Source of the DNA: Geosiphon pyriformis
Taxonomy: Eukaryota; Glomeromycota; Glomeromycetes; Archaeosporales; Geosiphonaceae
DNA: 64,000 bases
NCBI GenBank assembly: GCA_016748015.1
Contig: JAAOMT010000772.1
Span: 251,541-315,540, forward strand
Direction of reading: 5' to 3'
Below are positions 1 through 12,411 of the stretch, piece after piece. The notes beneath the pieces are model-generated. The model was not told the origin of the DNA. It made no database searches and saw only the letters and a list, made by a program, of their open reading frames with translations. Each line of letters begins with the position of its first letter. The stretch's first letter is position 1. The position numbers and the translations under genes were made by a program.

Positions 1-856
1 ACTTGGTGTTTAATTGATAATATTAGTAATGTCTAAAAGTGTTTCAATCTGAAGATTTTAATTGGAGTTCTTTGTATAATGAACAGAGATTTCTATGTTA
101 TTTTATCCATAGCTTCTCGGAATCACAATTCCATCAATTTTTTTCTCAGTATAGTGGTCAGCAATTCTCTGATAAGCAATCTGTAATTTTTACACATTTT
201 ACCTACTTACAGAGGTCTTTTACCAAACAATTTTTGACATCAATACTTAGTACTTAATCTTTAATTAATTAGTATACACAACAAAAATAAAGAAAAAAAT
301 AAAAGAGATAAAGAAAAATAAAGACAATAAGCCAAGACAATGTAAGTTAGTATTTCATCAATAGCTGTGATCAAAAACTATTGTTTCTGTGTGTTTTAAG
401 TATTAATTACTATCAACATTTAGAGTTGATAATGAACAACTAGATTTAAGATGCTAAATAAATATATTTATTGATATTTTGGAATGATATAGTTTCTAAC
501 TAGGGAATAATAATTAATGAATTTCTGTCTAAGAATCCTGTCTTTTCTGCTTCTAATGCTACTGCTATATATATGTATTTTTTAGTTTTACAGGATTGCT
601 TTGGATTATTTGTTCTTGCTAGCTATTACTTTGTTTTCTTACATTATAATTAATTATCTTATATTATAACATGTTATCTGATATTATTATGTATTATTCT
701 GTGTTATCTAGCATTATAACACGTTATTTCACATTATAATATGTTATTTTATATTATAATGCATTATTCAACATTATTGTGCACTATTTTGTGTCTCTTC
801 ATGTTTCATCATGTTTTTTTTTTTTTCTTTGATAGGCTTTCTTTTTTCAAGTAATA
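1..856 (-). repeat. Element A 3' LTR (left end outside window)
   Basis: This aligns with 28929-29828. It ends CAAGTAATA, a decayed form of the GTAACA terminus. It contains a TATA-like run at 567-577 (minus strand) and an AT-rich array of ACATTATAATRYRTTAT-type units at about 640-790. The window begins inside the LTR, so the left TSD cannot be seen. Confidence 0.85.
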
Positions 857-880
857 TTATTTCCTTTTTTTTTAATATTG
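857..880 (-). promoter_or_regulatory. Polypurine tract of element A
   Basis: On the minus strand an A/G run (TTAAAAAAAAAGGAAATAA) directly precedes the 3' LTR. It matches the AAAGGAGGAGATAA tract in D and B. This is the expected plus-strand primer site of an LTR element, here degraded to mostly A. Confidence 0.65.
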
Positions 881-1850
881 AGCTTTTGCGAAGTTGGTTA
901 TGTTTGTTAATAGAACTTTATTTGTGTAATGTTTAATAGTTATGTTAACTATGGCTTTTTGTAGATCTTTGAACTGTTGATTGGTCATTTATTCTATGTT
1001 GTTAACTGTTATCTTTTTCAAAGATCTATCCAATAGTACATTTAGACAATATTGAAAAGTGATATATAATTGACATGTTGCTTTGTAGTGTAGTGTCAGA
1101 TTGCTTCTTCTTACGAATTTTTCTACTTGTTGCATTGCTTCTTTGTTAAAAGTTTTCTGGTTGTAGTCTCTGTATGGGTTTTCTAAGTCTAGTTGTTCCC
1201 CAATTTTGTAAAACCAATATGTTAATGGGAGTTTTTCTTTCCACTCCTGGGCATTGTCTAGTGTCCACTCTTTTGTTTTGGGAAGTTTGGTTCTATAAGC
1301 TAAAGATTCTTTAATTTTTTCTAGCTCAAGGGCCAAGTATATTGTATATAATTGTTTTTGTCTTCTATCTAATTTTTCCATTCTTTTTTCTTCCTCTCCT
1401 TCTTTTTCTCTATGTTTCATCCAAAAAGTATATTTAATTCTTTTTTGTAAAATTTTCTTCTCAGGTGGAGTGTAGGGATGGGAACAGTTAGTTCTAGTTG
1501 AACTCTCACCCATCCCTCTCTTCCTCTTATTTCTATATCTTATCTCTTTTTTATTGATTATAATTTCTATTTAAGATATAGATTTTTGAATTTTGTTAAA
1601 TAATTGTTTAGATAATTTTAAAATTTTGTCTAAAAGATCCATGTTTGAAATTTCTATTGTTTCTTTCTTTGTGGTTTTAAAGCTTATATGCACATAATAT
1701 CTAGATTTTGGCATATGTGTAGCTATGTTTTGATGATTATAATTGGTTCTATATCTCATGGTATATTTTCTGGTCTGATTAATAAAATTTGTGCTCCTAG
1801 TTGTGGTTTCACTAATGTTGATCTTTTTGTTTGATAAATTTTTAAACAAT
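876..1850 (-). pseudogene. Element A Pol C-terminal tail downstream of integrase
   Basis: Two open stretches in one frame (1849-1571 and 1513-989) follow the integrase C-terminus and run almost to the PPT. The second is Lys/Glu-rich (KKILQKR, EKEGEEEKRMEK) and contains QQVEKFVRRSNLTLHYK. Element D has a matching QQIEKFIGKKTNLTLH at the same place, so this is a conserved coding tail of the family. I recognise no named domain. It could be a DNA- or chromatin-contacting tail or an unprocessed extra protein; neither is shown. Confidence 0.6.
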
Positions 1851-2990
1851 TTCCATGTGCTGTTTTTTTCAGAATTCTGTTTTCTAATTGTAACTTGTAA
1901 GATCTATTTCCTAAAATTTCGTGTATATGAAATGGTTCATCCCATTTTGGATCAAACTTTCTATTTTACTGTTTTTTCACTTTGGTATAATATAACAGTA
2001 CTTTGTTTCCAATCTTGAATTCGATTAATTTATCTAGTAGTTGGTTATCATGTCTTTTTTTTTGTTTTTTTTGTGATTTTTGAATGTTATCAGCTGCTCT
2101 TTGCCATTTGTTTTCTAGTGTTTTTATTAAGTCATATGTTCTTCTCAGCAATATTTTTTAGAAATTGTCTTCTATTATTGGTTCTATTGGATATATATTG
2201 ATCTCTATTTCAACTGGTAATGTTGCTGTTCTATTGTATACTAATTTAAATGATGTTGCTTGTATAGTATCTTGCTTTATTGTCTGATAAGCAAATAATA
2301 CTGATGATATGAATAAATCCCATTTGTCCTGGTTTTTTTGCCTGATCTTGGCTATTACTTCACACAATGTTCTATTGAATCTTTTAACTAATCCATTGGT
2401 TTATGGGTGATATGATGATAATAATAGTCTCTTTATTCCGAATCTTTGACTCAGTTCTGTTAATATTCTATTCACAAAGTGAGTTCTTTGGTTGGATAAT
2501 AATTCTTTTGGACATCCATGTTAACAAATCAAATCTTGATAAACAAATTCAACAACAGATTCTGCATCCACTTTTTAAATTGTTTTTGCTTCTGGCCATT
2601 TAGTGAGATAATTCATGGCTACTGCAATGTATTTGTTCCTTCTGCTAGTTATTGTTAATGGTCTGACTAAGTCAATCCCAATATGCTCAAATGGTTGTCT
2701 TATTTTAATTGGTCTTAATAACTTGCTGGATCTTGTTTCTCCTCTTTTTTAACAAGCATTACAATTTTGCATGTATTGGATAATGTCTGAGTACATGGAT
2801 GGCCAATAGTATCTATTTCTGGTTTTTTTTATGGTTATTTCTTTGTGAAAATGTTCTGCTGTTGGATCAGAGTACATATTGAATAATATTGTTTCTTTCT
2901 CTAGTTTTGTGATTACTTTGGTTAGTTGATCTGAATTTTTTCTGTTTTTCCAATAAAGTATATTTTGGTAAGTGATAAAATATTTGGACT
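1851..2990 (-). pseudogene. Element A integrase (catalytically dead)
   Basis: This is an rve-type integrase core plus C-terminal domain in broken frames (2367-2158, 2151-1966 and flanks). It reads GIDLV for the first Asp. The second catalytic position reads LLSNQRTHF (Asp to Asn) and the third reads TNGLVKRFN, with Lys where the family has Glu. The C-terminal part reads WDEPFHIHEILGNRSYKL, a GPY/F-like module. No chromodomain follows. With two of three DDE residues substituted it cannot catalyse strand transfer. Confidence 0.8.
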
Positions 2991-3139
2991 GTTGTTTAAT
3001 ATGCTTTTGTTCTTTTTGAGATAATTTTTCTTTGAACTATTGAGTATTTATAAAATGTTAAAGCTGTTGATATTTTTGTGTATTTATCTTTTGTTATATT
3101 TTTGGGTTGAAGTGTCCTTAGATTTGTTTCATTTGTGAT

Positions 3140-4520
3140 AAACTGTTGGCATTTCTATTTTTTTTTTCTTTTTTGTAGTGTATAGTATATTTATATGATG
3201 AAAGTTCTATTTTCTATTGAGTGTGATGATTATTTTTAAATTCTTGCTTCTGGATTGAAGTTAATCTTTTATGATCAGTGTATATGTTGAACTTTTGGCT
3301 TAAGTATTTTTTTATTTCATGACTGCCCAATAGATTGTTAAGTGTTCTAATACTGGTATTCCATAGTTCTTTTTAACTAAACTCAAACTTCGGCTGGCAT
3401 ATATTACTGGATGTTCTCTTCTATCTGGTTTTTTCTGTGATAGTACTGCTTCTAATGCTTGGTCTGATGTATTGGTGGTAATGATGAATGATTTGCTGTG
3501 ATCTGAATACATTAACATTGGAGCTTAAATAAGCTTTTTTCTTAATATGTTGAAAGCTTCTTGCTGGTTTTCTGTTCATTCATACTTGATGTTTTTTGAT
3601 TGAAGCTGGTGTAATGGCTGGACCAGTTTAAAAAAGTTTTTGATAAAGTAGTAATAGTATCTAGCAAATTCCAAGAATGCTTTTAGTTCTGTTAAGTTGG
3701 TTGGTACTGAAAAATTCTTGACTATCATGATCTTGTCTGGATTCGTTTTAATATTGTCTTTGTTTACAACATGTTCCAAAAACTTGAGTTCAGTTTTTTC
3801 AAAGAAACACTTGGTTGTATTTAATTTTAATTTGGCTCTTCTTAGTCTTTCAAACACTTGTTGAAGATAATGCAAATGATTATCAAATGTCTTAGAGAAC
3901 ATATTTGTGTTATCTAAGTAAACAACTACTGATTTCCATAGTAGTCTGGTTTAAATAATTTCCATTAGTTGTTGGAAGATGGCTGGTACATTCATCAAAC
4001 CAAATAGCATTACTTCAAATTTGAAATTTTTTTCTCGCATTGTAAAAACCATTTTCTCTTTATCTTTTAGTTTCATGGCTATTTGCCAATAACTGCTGTC
4101 TAAGTCTAAAGTTAAGAACTATTTCTTTCCTCCAAAAGCATCAAACAGTTCTTGAATCTTTGAAGTCAGGTAGCTATCTCCTTTTGTTACTCTATTCAGT
4201 TTCCTGTAATCTACACAAAAACAGATTTTTCTATTTTTTTTATGGACTAGTACTACTGGTAATGACTATAGACTTATTGATGGCTGAATTAGCCTGTTGT
4301 CAAGCATCCAATTGATTTTTTGACAAATGATTTCATGGCTGGCTAGTGGTACTCTGTATGTTTGTTGTTTTATTGGCATCACATCTCCAGTCTTAATTTA
4401 ATGCTGGATGATGTCAGTATGGCCAAATTTATTTTCATTGGCAAAGATGTCATTAAAGTTGTTGAGTAATATCTTGAGCTGTATACATTAAAGTGGGTCT
4501 AAGTTTCCCATGTTCATTTG
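3140..4520 (-). pseudogene. Element A reverse transcriptase and RNase H
   Basis: Fragments 3902-3576 and 3518-3312 share a frame and match Ty3/Gypsy RT-RNase H. They include the fingers/palm motif LDLDSSYWQIAM, the active-site segment VVYLDNTN (YLDD changed to YLDN) and FLEHVVNKD. RNase H is marked by the EAVLSQKKPDRREHPV and YASRSLS motifs. RT would copy element RNA to cDNA and RNase H would remove the RNA. The lost second active-site Asp and the many stops show decay. Confidence 0.85.
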
Positions 4521-4749
4521 TTTCAATTGTTCTGGTTGGAGCAGATAACATTTGTTCTATCTGTAAATTGTTTGTGATGTAATATTTACATATCTGCAAA
4601 GCTGTAGAAAATTTGGAATGGAGTTTGGTGGCTGTTCTTTAACTTCAGTGCTTAAATATCTGATGGTAGTTCCTTTTGGTATTTCTATGATATTTTCTGT
4701 TGCATTGTAGATGGAAATTTTGATATGATTCTTGTTTTTGGCTGGTATG

Positions 4750-5570
4750 TAGAGATTGGTAAGTCCAATTTCTCTTAATTCGTAAATAGTTGGTTTTATT
4801 TCAAAAATTTGTGCCTAATTCTTCATTTTTCTTTCTATGGTTAACATGTATTGGTTATATGGCAGAATGGAAATTGATTGATGGGTGAATATAATTTTTC
4901 TCTTGTCAATAACCTCTTCTTCTGTCATATTAACTGGTATATCTATTTTACTTATTAATTCAAATTCCTATATCTCTCTAGCTGTAATTCCTAATTCTTC
5001 TCTGTTTTTCACTGATACTAATTGAGCTACTTTAATCAGAAGTAAAAATATTGCCTGTGCTATCTTTTTTTTTGGCTCTATGATATAGGCCTTTTCTGAG
5101 TTATTTTGTAGCATAGCAATGATATTTCCTACATATCCAGTGTCAATTATTTTTTCTTTGATGCTAATTCTTTTTTTCACTAAGCTACTTCTAAATGTTA
5201 ATTGAACTATTATTGTTGTAGAAATTTCCAGTACTATTTTGAGATCAATGCAGGTGTATGAATATGATTCCAATTTGATGAGATCTTTTCCTAAATATTT
5301 CAGATCAAACTTTGTATTGGTATTATGCATGCATTCTGGCATAATACCTTCATCATTGCCACTAAACCATCTGAGTTTCTGCTTCTTGGGGAGATTAAGA
5401 AGCACAATGTACTGTTCAAAGTCTGAATCTGAGTTTAAATTGTCATTGTTATTGCTGTTGCCATTTTGAATGGAGCTGGAACTATTGTTGTCATTGTTAT
5501 CAGAGTTTGAATCAGGATTGAAAGTTGAATCTGATTCTGATGCATAGCTGCTAATTGGTTCTTTCTCTTT
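4750..5570 (-). pseudogene. Element A dUTPase domain with acidic linker
   Basis: The open stretch 5405-4968 carries trimeric dUTPase motifs in order: HNTNTKFDLKY (motif 1, AGFDL decayed), FRSSLVKKRISI (motif 2), KIIDTGYVGNI (motif 3) and KKIAQAIFL (motif 4). Motif 5 is degraded (TAREI stop EF). Upstream is a Ser/Asn/Asp-rich linker. dUTPase hydrolyses dUTP to dUMP, limiting uracil in cDNA. It lies between the Cys-rich region and RT, unlike the usual retroviral positions. The same domain occurs in B, C, D and E2. Confidence 0.8.
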
Positions 5571-5599
5571 CAGGATTGTGTAGATCCTGCATGGTATTA

Positions 5600-6560
5600 G
5601 ATTGTAAATAAGATCACACTCATTACAATACTAAAAGCCACATGGGATCAAACAGTGGTTACATAATTGGGTGTTTATTTCTTTCAAGTGCTGTTCTTGT
5701 TCCTTTCAAGTAGGTGCTAAATTTTGGTAATGTTCATGGAATTCCTTTGGGCCTGTCTCAATATCTAAAAAGGCATTGAGATTGGAAATAAGAACAACTT
5801 CAACTGGTTTAGAAGAATTGTTCTTTATTTTTAAGATTTTATTGAGTAAAGCATCTTCTATCTTGGTGTTGACCATTCTCCAAATCTCACCTTTATCATG
5901 TAAGTAATTGTTCAGATGAGAGATCACTTAATGCCAGACTGCAATTATTGGGATTTCTCAACTTACCCAGTCATTAAGAAGAATTGTGTATTGACACAAT
6001 GTGTTACAGGTTCTTTTTCAACCAGAAATGTTGTTTTACATCCCTTCGTCGAGCAGTTGTTTGCCACAAGTGAAACATGGTTCATTGTTCTACTTGTTTT
6101 AGCATTTTGGGTAGCTATAGTGTTCATGGTAACATGGTTTGCAATAGTAATGAGTTTATGTCTAGTAGTTTTTGTTAGGCACAATCTAAGATTCCATGGA
6201 AGACAACTTTTTCTTATAGTCTTTGCATTTGAATGAGATATAGAATGGCTCTGGTCTGGTATCAGTTGAATAGAAACTTCCCCAGCCACTGGTAATTTTA
6301 TTGATAGTATCTTTTTATGGCTTATCTTCTTTTTTTTTTTTCCTTTTGTTGTCCCAAAACAATATTGGCAGTAATTTATTGTGGTTGGTGTTAGTTCACA
6401 AAACTTGGTAGGCTTTTCAGGTAGGTTTTTTCTCTTCTTCTTCAAATTCAATTAGTGGTGCAGTTGTAGTGATCTTGAAGTGTCTACAGGTAGCTGGTAC
6501 TCTAGTATGTTGCCTATTTTGGCTAAGCTGTAGCTCTTGGATGTTTCAGTTAAGCATGAT
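5600..6560 (-). pseudogene. Element A Cys-rich domain between protease and dUTPase
   Basis: This is decayed coding with paired cysteines. The order KDYKKKLSSME, then HYYCKPC, then a PCFTC motif, matches the better preserved C and D copies. The ORFs on the other strand here (such as 5916-6236, which looks hydrophobic) are antisense shadows. The function is unknown; zinc binding is likely from the CxxC pairs. Confidence 0.6.
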
Positions 6561-6596
6561 ATTGGTTTTAAACAGCCAGTTATTACCAACAAGAGC

Positions 6597-7260
6597 TTAG
6601 TACTGGATGGCTTCTATGACTAAAACCTTGATTGATACAATAATACCATTGACTTCAATAAAAAAATTGTCAATTTTGCCAATTAGAGTTTTGGTGGCTC
6701 CATCAGCAATGATAATTCTGGCACTAGCAGTGTGATTAACTTGGTAATCTAATTGGTCTATAAGTTGTTGTGTGATGATGCTGTCTGCTAAACTACTGTC
6801 TAGGATCAGCTTGATGGCCTGCCCATTGACCTTGGTGTTGATGTACATGGCAGTGATGGGTTTTGTATTAAGGGCAGCTCCACTAAAAAGAGGATTTTCA
6901 GTTGGTTCCTCGATTTCAAAGAAAAAAATGGCTGCTAACAATTCATCATTTGTGATAGTAGCTAGAGATATGTTGTTATTGATTGTTTGTTTCAGGAAGG
7001 TTTCTAAGTTATTGTTAGTCAAGGTGTCTTTTGAGATAACCAGAAAACTCAGATAGTTTTGGGAACTCTGATTTTGGTTGTACCCATTTTCTGAATTTCT
7101 GGGATGTGATCCTATGGTGTGGTTGGATAAACTGGAAATCAGTTGATGTACAACCATTGTTGATCTCCAGTTTTGCTGAATGATTCTCGGTCTTTGGTTT
7201 CTGGATAACATCTGGGTTAGAGTTTGAATTTGTTGTGGCTAATATATTACTTGTGACTGT
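6597..7260 (-). pseudogene. Element A retropepsin-like aspartic protease
   Basis: The 204-codon stretch 7211-6597 has the retropepsin layout: AMYINTKVNGQAIKLILDSS (DSG changed to DSS), then IIADGATKTLIGKI and a hydrophobic VLVIEAIQY strand. The family enzyme cuts Gag-Pol as a dimer. The Gly after the catalytic Asp is lost. It continues in frame with gag upstream. Confidence 0.8.
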
Positions 7261-7399
7261 GGCTGGTAGATAACTGGTGCTGAGGTTTGATAAACTGGAG
7301 TTTGGTAGATTGGTTGCTGTGCTATTTGAGTGTAGTGTGGTTGATAGTAATTTTGATTTAAGTAGTAGTTCAGAGTTTGAAATTTGTGATCAGAGTTTC

Positions 7400-8946
7400 A
7401 ATTTTGATTCTCTGATCATAGATTATTGCTATAAACTTGGCAGCTAGCTCTGATATGACCTTGTTTACCACAATTGTAGCAATTATGCATCTCTTGCTGT
7501 CATGGCTGATTGGATGATAATGATGAAAAATGTGACTGATTTCGGAAATGATTCACATTTTCTGAATTATCACATTGTTGTAAAGACTAATAAATTGCTT
7601 GATTGTCAGCTAAATATCCTTCTAATTTCTGATTAATTGAATTACTGAATTGTTTCAATTTGGAATCCAATTCAGATGATCTTTTTATTACTAGATTTAT
7701 GGCTTGGGCATAGTTGGCTTTAAGTTCAGCTGCTTCAAAATCTCTGGCATTTGTAATGGCAATTTGAAGGTCTACTGGATGCAAAAGATGTACATATTGG
7801 AGGATACTACTGCACAGATCTTTAATGAATTGGTTTAGAATTTGTGGTGCTGTGAAATAATTGATCTGTATTGCCTGAATTTGGTGCAGATTTTTGTAGA
7901 AACATCTCAAGTAAGTAGTAACTGTTTCAGTTTCTTCTTGCTTAATAATAATAAAGATGTTGACTAAGCAGTTGATACTGTTATTATTGCTGAAATATTA
8001 CAGGAATGCAAGCTTAAATACATTGAAATTCTGGAGTTTGTTACCCAGACTTTAATACCATGAGTTGGCAATATTCTGGAGAAAATATAAAATGGCTTGC
8101 ATGACTCTGGCATTATTTCATCTATTGGCCACAATGGCTTTTTCAACATTGTTTAGCCACATCTGGGTGTCATCTTCTTTGCCCATAAACTTTTCAAGTT
8201 TTGCTATTGGGACATAGGCTATTGAATCCAAGTTTGGTTGTTATTGTTATTGTTGTTGTAATGGTAACTGAATTTGAAATTGTGGCAGTGGCTGTTGTTG
8301 TGCAGCAACTAGTGGTGAGTTGATAACAATTACTGGAGGTAAGTTTTGTTGATTATTAATGTTGGAGTTTGGATCGTTCTGATTTTGTGGAGTTTAAAAA
8401 TTTGGAGTTTCAATTTCTTGAGTTTGAACATTTGTGGTTTTGATTTCAGGATTTTTGATAATTGGGTTTTGGTAATTAAATTCCTAATTGTCATTTTCCT
8501 CTTTCTCTGATTCTGTTACTTTCTAAAAACTCACAATTCCAAAATTTGGTGGAGGTGGTAGTGATCAAAATTCTGATGGTATTGGTAATTATAACTTAAA
8601 TCTCTTGAAATATTTGCCATAGGTTTTTAATAGATTAGTTTTTGATTGTTTACTTTGAAAGGGTATTTATGCCAATAGAGTTTTTATATTTGATGTGAAT
8701 ATGCCTGTTGATGAGATGTTGATAGCATTTCCAGATGTATAGTGGTATGATAGATTTATTGGTAATTCAAGTCTTGTTTTCTTTCAAGTAGATGGTTGTA
8801 TTTTTTGAGGTGTTACTGCTAGTGTTTGTAGTTTTTTTTGCCTTTGTTTGTGTAGATGATTGGATATCTTTGTTGAGTGTGAATTTTAATTTTTTTATTG
8901 ATTTCAGTAAGAATTGCTGTGAAATTATAATTCGCTGGTAGGCTGG
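7400..8946 (-). pseudogene. Element A Gag capsid region and zinc knuckle
   Basis: Stretches 8149-7964 and 7910-7587 match the retrotransposon capsid domain (YFTAPQILNQFIKDLCSS; AINLVIKRSSELDSKLKQFS). About 7500-7440 a perfect CCHC knuckle reads CYNCGKQGHIRASC. Gag packages the RNA and builds the particle. Upstream Q/N-rich coding leads to the point at 8946 where element B inserted. The gag N-terminus resumes at 27830-27878 and 28693-28928. Confidence 0.82.
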
Positions 8947-9716
8947 TATTACAGTTCAAGAATTTAATAAGAATTATAAATAATATAAATTAGCCAATTA
9001 TGAAATAGCACAGCAATAAGTTATAAAAAAAATGATTTACAAATAACAGCAAGCACTATTTTACAATAGCAGCAAGCACTATTTAGAAATAACGAAAATA
9101 GAGTATTACAAGACATTATTTTGTAAAACAATAATTATATATATATACAATAGTTTTTAATAATGAAGAATCAAACAAGCTTCAACTCAAAGCAACAAAT
9201 ATCTAAATAAAATTTTATTCAAAAAGAATTAATAAAAATAATGAATTGAATTAATATTACAATTATGAGATTAACAATAGAATTCACATATCTTCTCTAG
9301 TGAATGAAACTATCATTCCATCTCTGAATCTTTTGGAAGAATAATCTCTGATCAAAATTATTCACGTGGTTACTAATTAAATTGAAAAAGCTTTATTATA
9401 TACTTAAGGAAATTGTGAAAAGATTATTAACATTCCATGTTTCTAGATTAGAAAAACACATCAGGCAATTGTAAGAATAGTCTCAGAGAAGACCCCAGAC
9501 AGTGGGTAAATTTTAGATTAGCCTCTGGAAAGGAGTACACAATATACAAAGGCAATTAGAATTAAAGAGAAGACTTACATTACAACATTAAGAGAAAATC
9601 TTTAGTACATCATCATTAATATCCAACACATAAAATAGAGAAACTCATGAGAGACTGATTGCAATTAAAACGGGAGATCAACAATTAAAATATACTAAAA
9701 AAACCATCCTGTAACA
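8947..9716 (+). repeat. Element B 5' LTR
   Basis: It starts TATTACAG (G-to-A form of TGTTACAG) and ends CTGTAACA. It carries only two CAGCAAGCACTATT units (9044-9092) upstream of a TATATATATA box at 9138-9148. The 3' LTR has four units. Confidence 0.92.
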
Positions 9717-9740
9717 TTTAGTGAACCCTACAAGAAAAGA
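9717..9740 (+). other. Primer-binding site region of element B
   Basis: The bases TTTAGTGAACCCTAC follow the LTR end. After a TT spacer the expected TGG reads TAG, a G-to-A change. The sequence differs from the TGGTGCTC site of the A/D/H/M elements, and I see no complementary arm in the B LTR. Confidence 0.5.
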
Positions 9741-10731
9741 AAATCAAAAAGAAAATAATAATTAGCAATAATTTATTGCTAAAAAGGAAGAAACAAAAGT
9801 GGTGACAAAAACCCCTATCCTTACTATTCTTGAATTCTGCCATGCTATTTACACACAAAATCAAAGTAATCTTGGATTACCAAAAAAGTGTTGTCCAGCA
9901 GAATCTGCTCTCATTTATTATATCAATGCCAGAATAAATTATCATATAGGAAAGAAAAAAGAACCACACAATGCAAAACTTGGATTGTATAGAGAATTAT
10001 CACAATATACTACAAAAAAAGTAGCAGTAATAGCTGCAACTATTGTCAAAATCCATCAAGAAATTGAGCAATATGCCAATGAAAATTTTCTAATATCTAC
10101 AGAAAACACTAGGGAACGTGCCAACAAAACCAAAAAAAATTTAGAAACTAATCAGAAAAGTAACCAGCAAAAACTAGGAACACCTGCTCAAACACCAAAG
10201 AAAACTGTCATTCAATCAATAAAAAAACAACATATTTATTCACCAGAAAATAAATCATACTATTTTTCACCAGAAAATAAGATACAAATTCCATTAGGAG
10301 CTGTATTATTATCAATATCAACTCTACAAAGGCCAAGAACTCCTAGTTATACTGATAAAATTAAACAATGTAACTAGGAAGACATACCAATTACAGGAGG
10401 ATATTCATTGCTATTCCAAAACTCTTTTTTTCAGCCAAAATTTGAAACAGAGTTTGAAAACCATGAAAAAGAGTCTGAATCAGAATTCAAAAAAGAGACC
10501 AGCAAAAAAACAATCACAAAACTGGTCACTGGAACAAGCAGCCAGTCCAGAAACCAAAAAACTTGTGATCAAGAGGAAGAACTGGATATAAGAGAAGCCA
10601 CCTTTAGAAACACTTAAGGAAATATTATCCTACCTCCTCTTAGACCAATAAGCCCACCAGCAGAAAATGGCAATGAAATAGCCACATCATACATCACAAG
10701 ACTAACAGATTTCTCAGAAGAGGAAGAAGAA
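9721..10731 (+). pseudogene. Element B Gag N-terminal region without any in-frame ATG
   Basis: The frame opens right after an in-frame TAA in the LTR end and runs about 337 codons to ATG 10732, broken by a few stops. Its open stretches (from 9799 and 10408) begin at GTG or TTG, and no Met codon occurs in frame. The N-terminal part (ILEFCHAIYTQNQSNLGL; ESALIYYINARI) aligns by pattern with the D region at 48388-47834. The C-terminal part is Glu/Lys-rich. Out-of-frame ATGs do occur. Function unknown, possibly a matrix-like Gag domain. Confidence 0.65.
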
Positions 10732-11460
10732 ATGGACGTGAATACATGGCTCAAAGAAGTGCAAAAAGCCATTTAGACAAATAACTGGAGTGACCAAAAA
10801 GCAATTCAAACATTACTTTTCTTCCTGAAAGGCACAGCCAACTTATGGTATCAAAGCCTGGAAACAAAACCCATGAGCTTCGCCAAATTTAAAAATGCAC
10901 TCTTGGAGTATTTTAGCAATCCAAATGCCATAATTCAACTACAGAATGAATTCAATACTATTAAGCAAGGTACTGGTGAAACTGTCACCCAATACCTTGC
11001 TCAATTCAATCAAATTCGTCATCAAATTGAAGCAATTGAACAAAGATACTACACTGATCCTCAGATTTTAAATCAGTTTATTAGAGGATTAAAAAGCAGC
11101 ATTTTAAGAAGAGTATATTCTGTTCACCCTAATTCCTTACCAGAAGCCATTATGCTCACCAGAGCCCTTGAATTAACTGAGAAAAAAGCTAATCATAGTC
11201 AAATGGTTAACATGATAATAGAAGAAAATAAGACAGAAACATTAGAGAAAAGAGTAACACAATTAGGGGAGGAACTCTCTAAGAAAATAGAAAGTTACTT
11301 TATCCCAGATCCAAGAAAAAATACATATCAACCACCCCAAAGATGCAGCCAGGAAGTCAGTAACAGTCAAAATAATTACTTGTTGTACCAGGAATTCAGA
11401 ACAGAAACGTGCACCTGCCATTTTTGCAAATGTGTAGAACATTTGATTAGTTAATGTTGA
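10732..11460 (+). pseudogene. Element B Gag capsid and decayed zinc knuckle
   Basis: This matches the retrotransposon gag domain: TANLWYQSLETKPMSFAKF, ALLEYFSNPNA, DPQILNQFIRGLKSSILRRV. A CHFCKCVEHLIS motif followed by a stop at about 11408-11455 is a damaged CCHC knuckle. It is in the same frame as upstream and downstream coding. The capsid start equivalent to MAFTYIAK in C reads IATSYITR here (ATG to ATA). Confidence 0.82.
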
Positions 11461-11559
11461 ATGCAAATGATGCAAGAAGCATGTAAGAATAATTATTACA
11501 CACCACCCCAAATGCTCAGAAATTAATACACATCAATACCACGTCAATATCCCACTACA

Positions 11560-12411
11560 TACCAAAATTAAGGAACTTATCAGCAATGACCAGCGATTTC
11601 AAACCCAAACTGACATCCAGAGTTTTGAAGCCAGCCAGTATTAAATCAAAACATGATTATTACTAGAACTCCTAATCGCATAGAACCTAATCAGTAAACA
11701 AATACAAACTACCCAAATTTCCAGCCAACTTATCTTAATATATCGGAAAACTTAAATCTTGAAAATATTAATGATAATATATCTAGAACCGAAAATATTA
11801 CCAATAGCCAGAACTTGATCCAAACAATACCACCAGCTGTTGTCATGGAAGATAACAGCCTCACAGCTATTTTTTCTTTTAAATTAGAGGAAAAAAAGGC
11901 TATGTTTAATAAAACAGTATTGGATGAGAAATGCCCAATTACTGCTATGTACATGGAAACAAAAGTAAACAACACATCAATCAAATTTATCTTAGACAGT
12001 GGATCTGCCAGAAACATTGTGATGCTTTAACTAGTAAACCAACTGGGTTTCAAAGTTGATCATGCTGCAACATCTCAAATTATAACAGCTGATAGAAGTA
12101 CCAAGCTGCCTTATGATGAAATTGACTTATTTTTTTTTGAAATTAATAGCATAATAATACCTATAAAAGTATTAGTAATGGATGCTACACAATATCAAGT
12201 ATTAGTAGGAAATGACTGACTAACAAAAGCCAATGCTACATTAGACTGGATCACCCAAGAGCTTTTTATTAGCTATAATGGCCACTATGCCAGAATTCCA
12301 GCCACATATGGCCACTTCCAAAAACCCAACACCAACCAAAGACCTACTTTCGAATTTGAAAAAAATCTAGCCCTACCAGTCATCGAAACTTATCAGCTCT
12401 CATAGGTTGAT
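11560..12411 (+). pseudogene. Element B retropepsin-like aspartic protease
   Basis: The core stretch 11815-12030 includes AMYMETKVNNTSIKFILDSG with an intact DSG (FILDSGSARNIV), then a stop, then IITADRSTKLP and VLVMDATQYQVLVGND. The next codon is a stop where C and A have Trp (NDWL), which fits a TGG-to-TGA change. A linker runs to about 12411. Confidence 0.82.

Noticed and set aside
5916-6236. Plus-strand ORF with a hydrophobic, membrane-like stretch
   Set aside because: It is antisense to the Cys-rich domain of element A; Cys/Tyr/His codons read as hydrophobic residues on the other strand.
11263-12017. Two minus-strand ORFs opposite element B gag and protease
   Set aside because: The plus strand carries capsid and DSG protease motifs in one frame; the minus ORFs have none.
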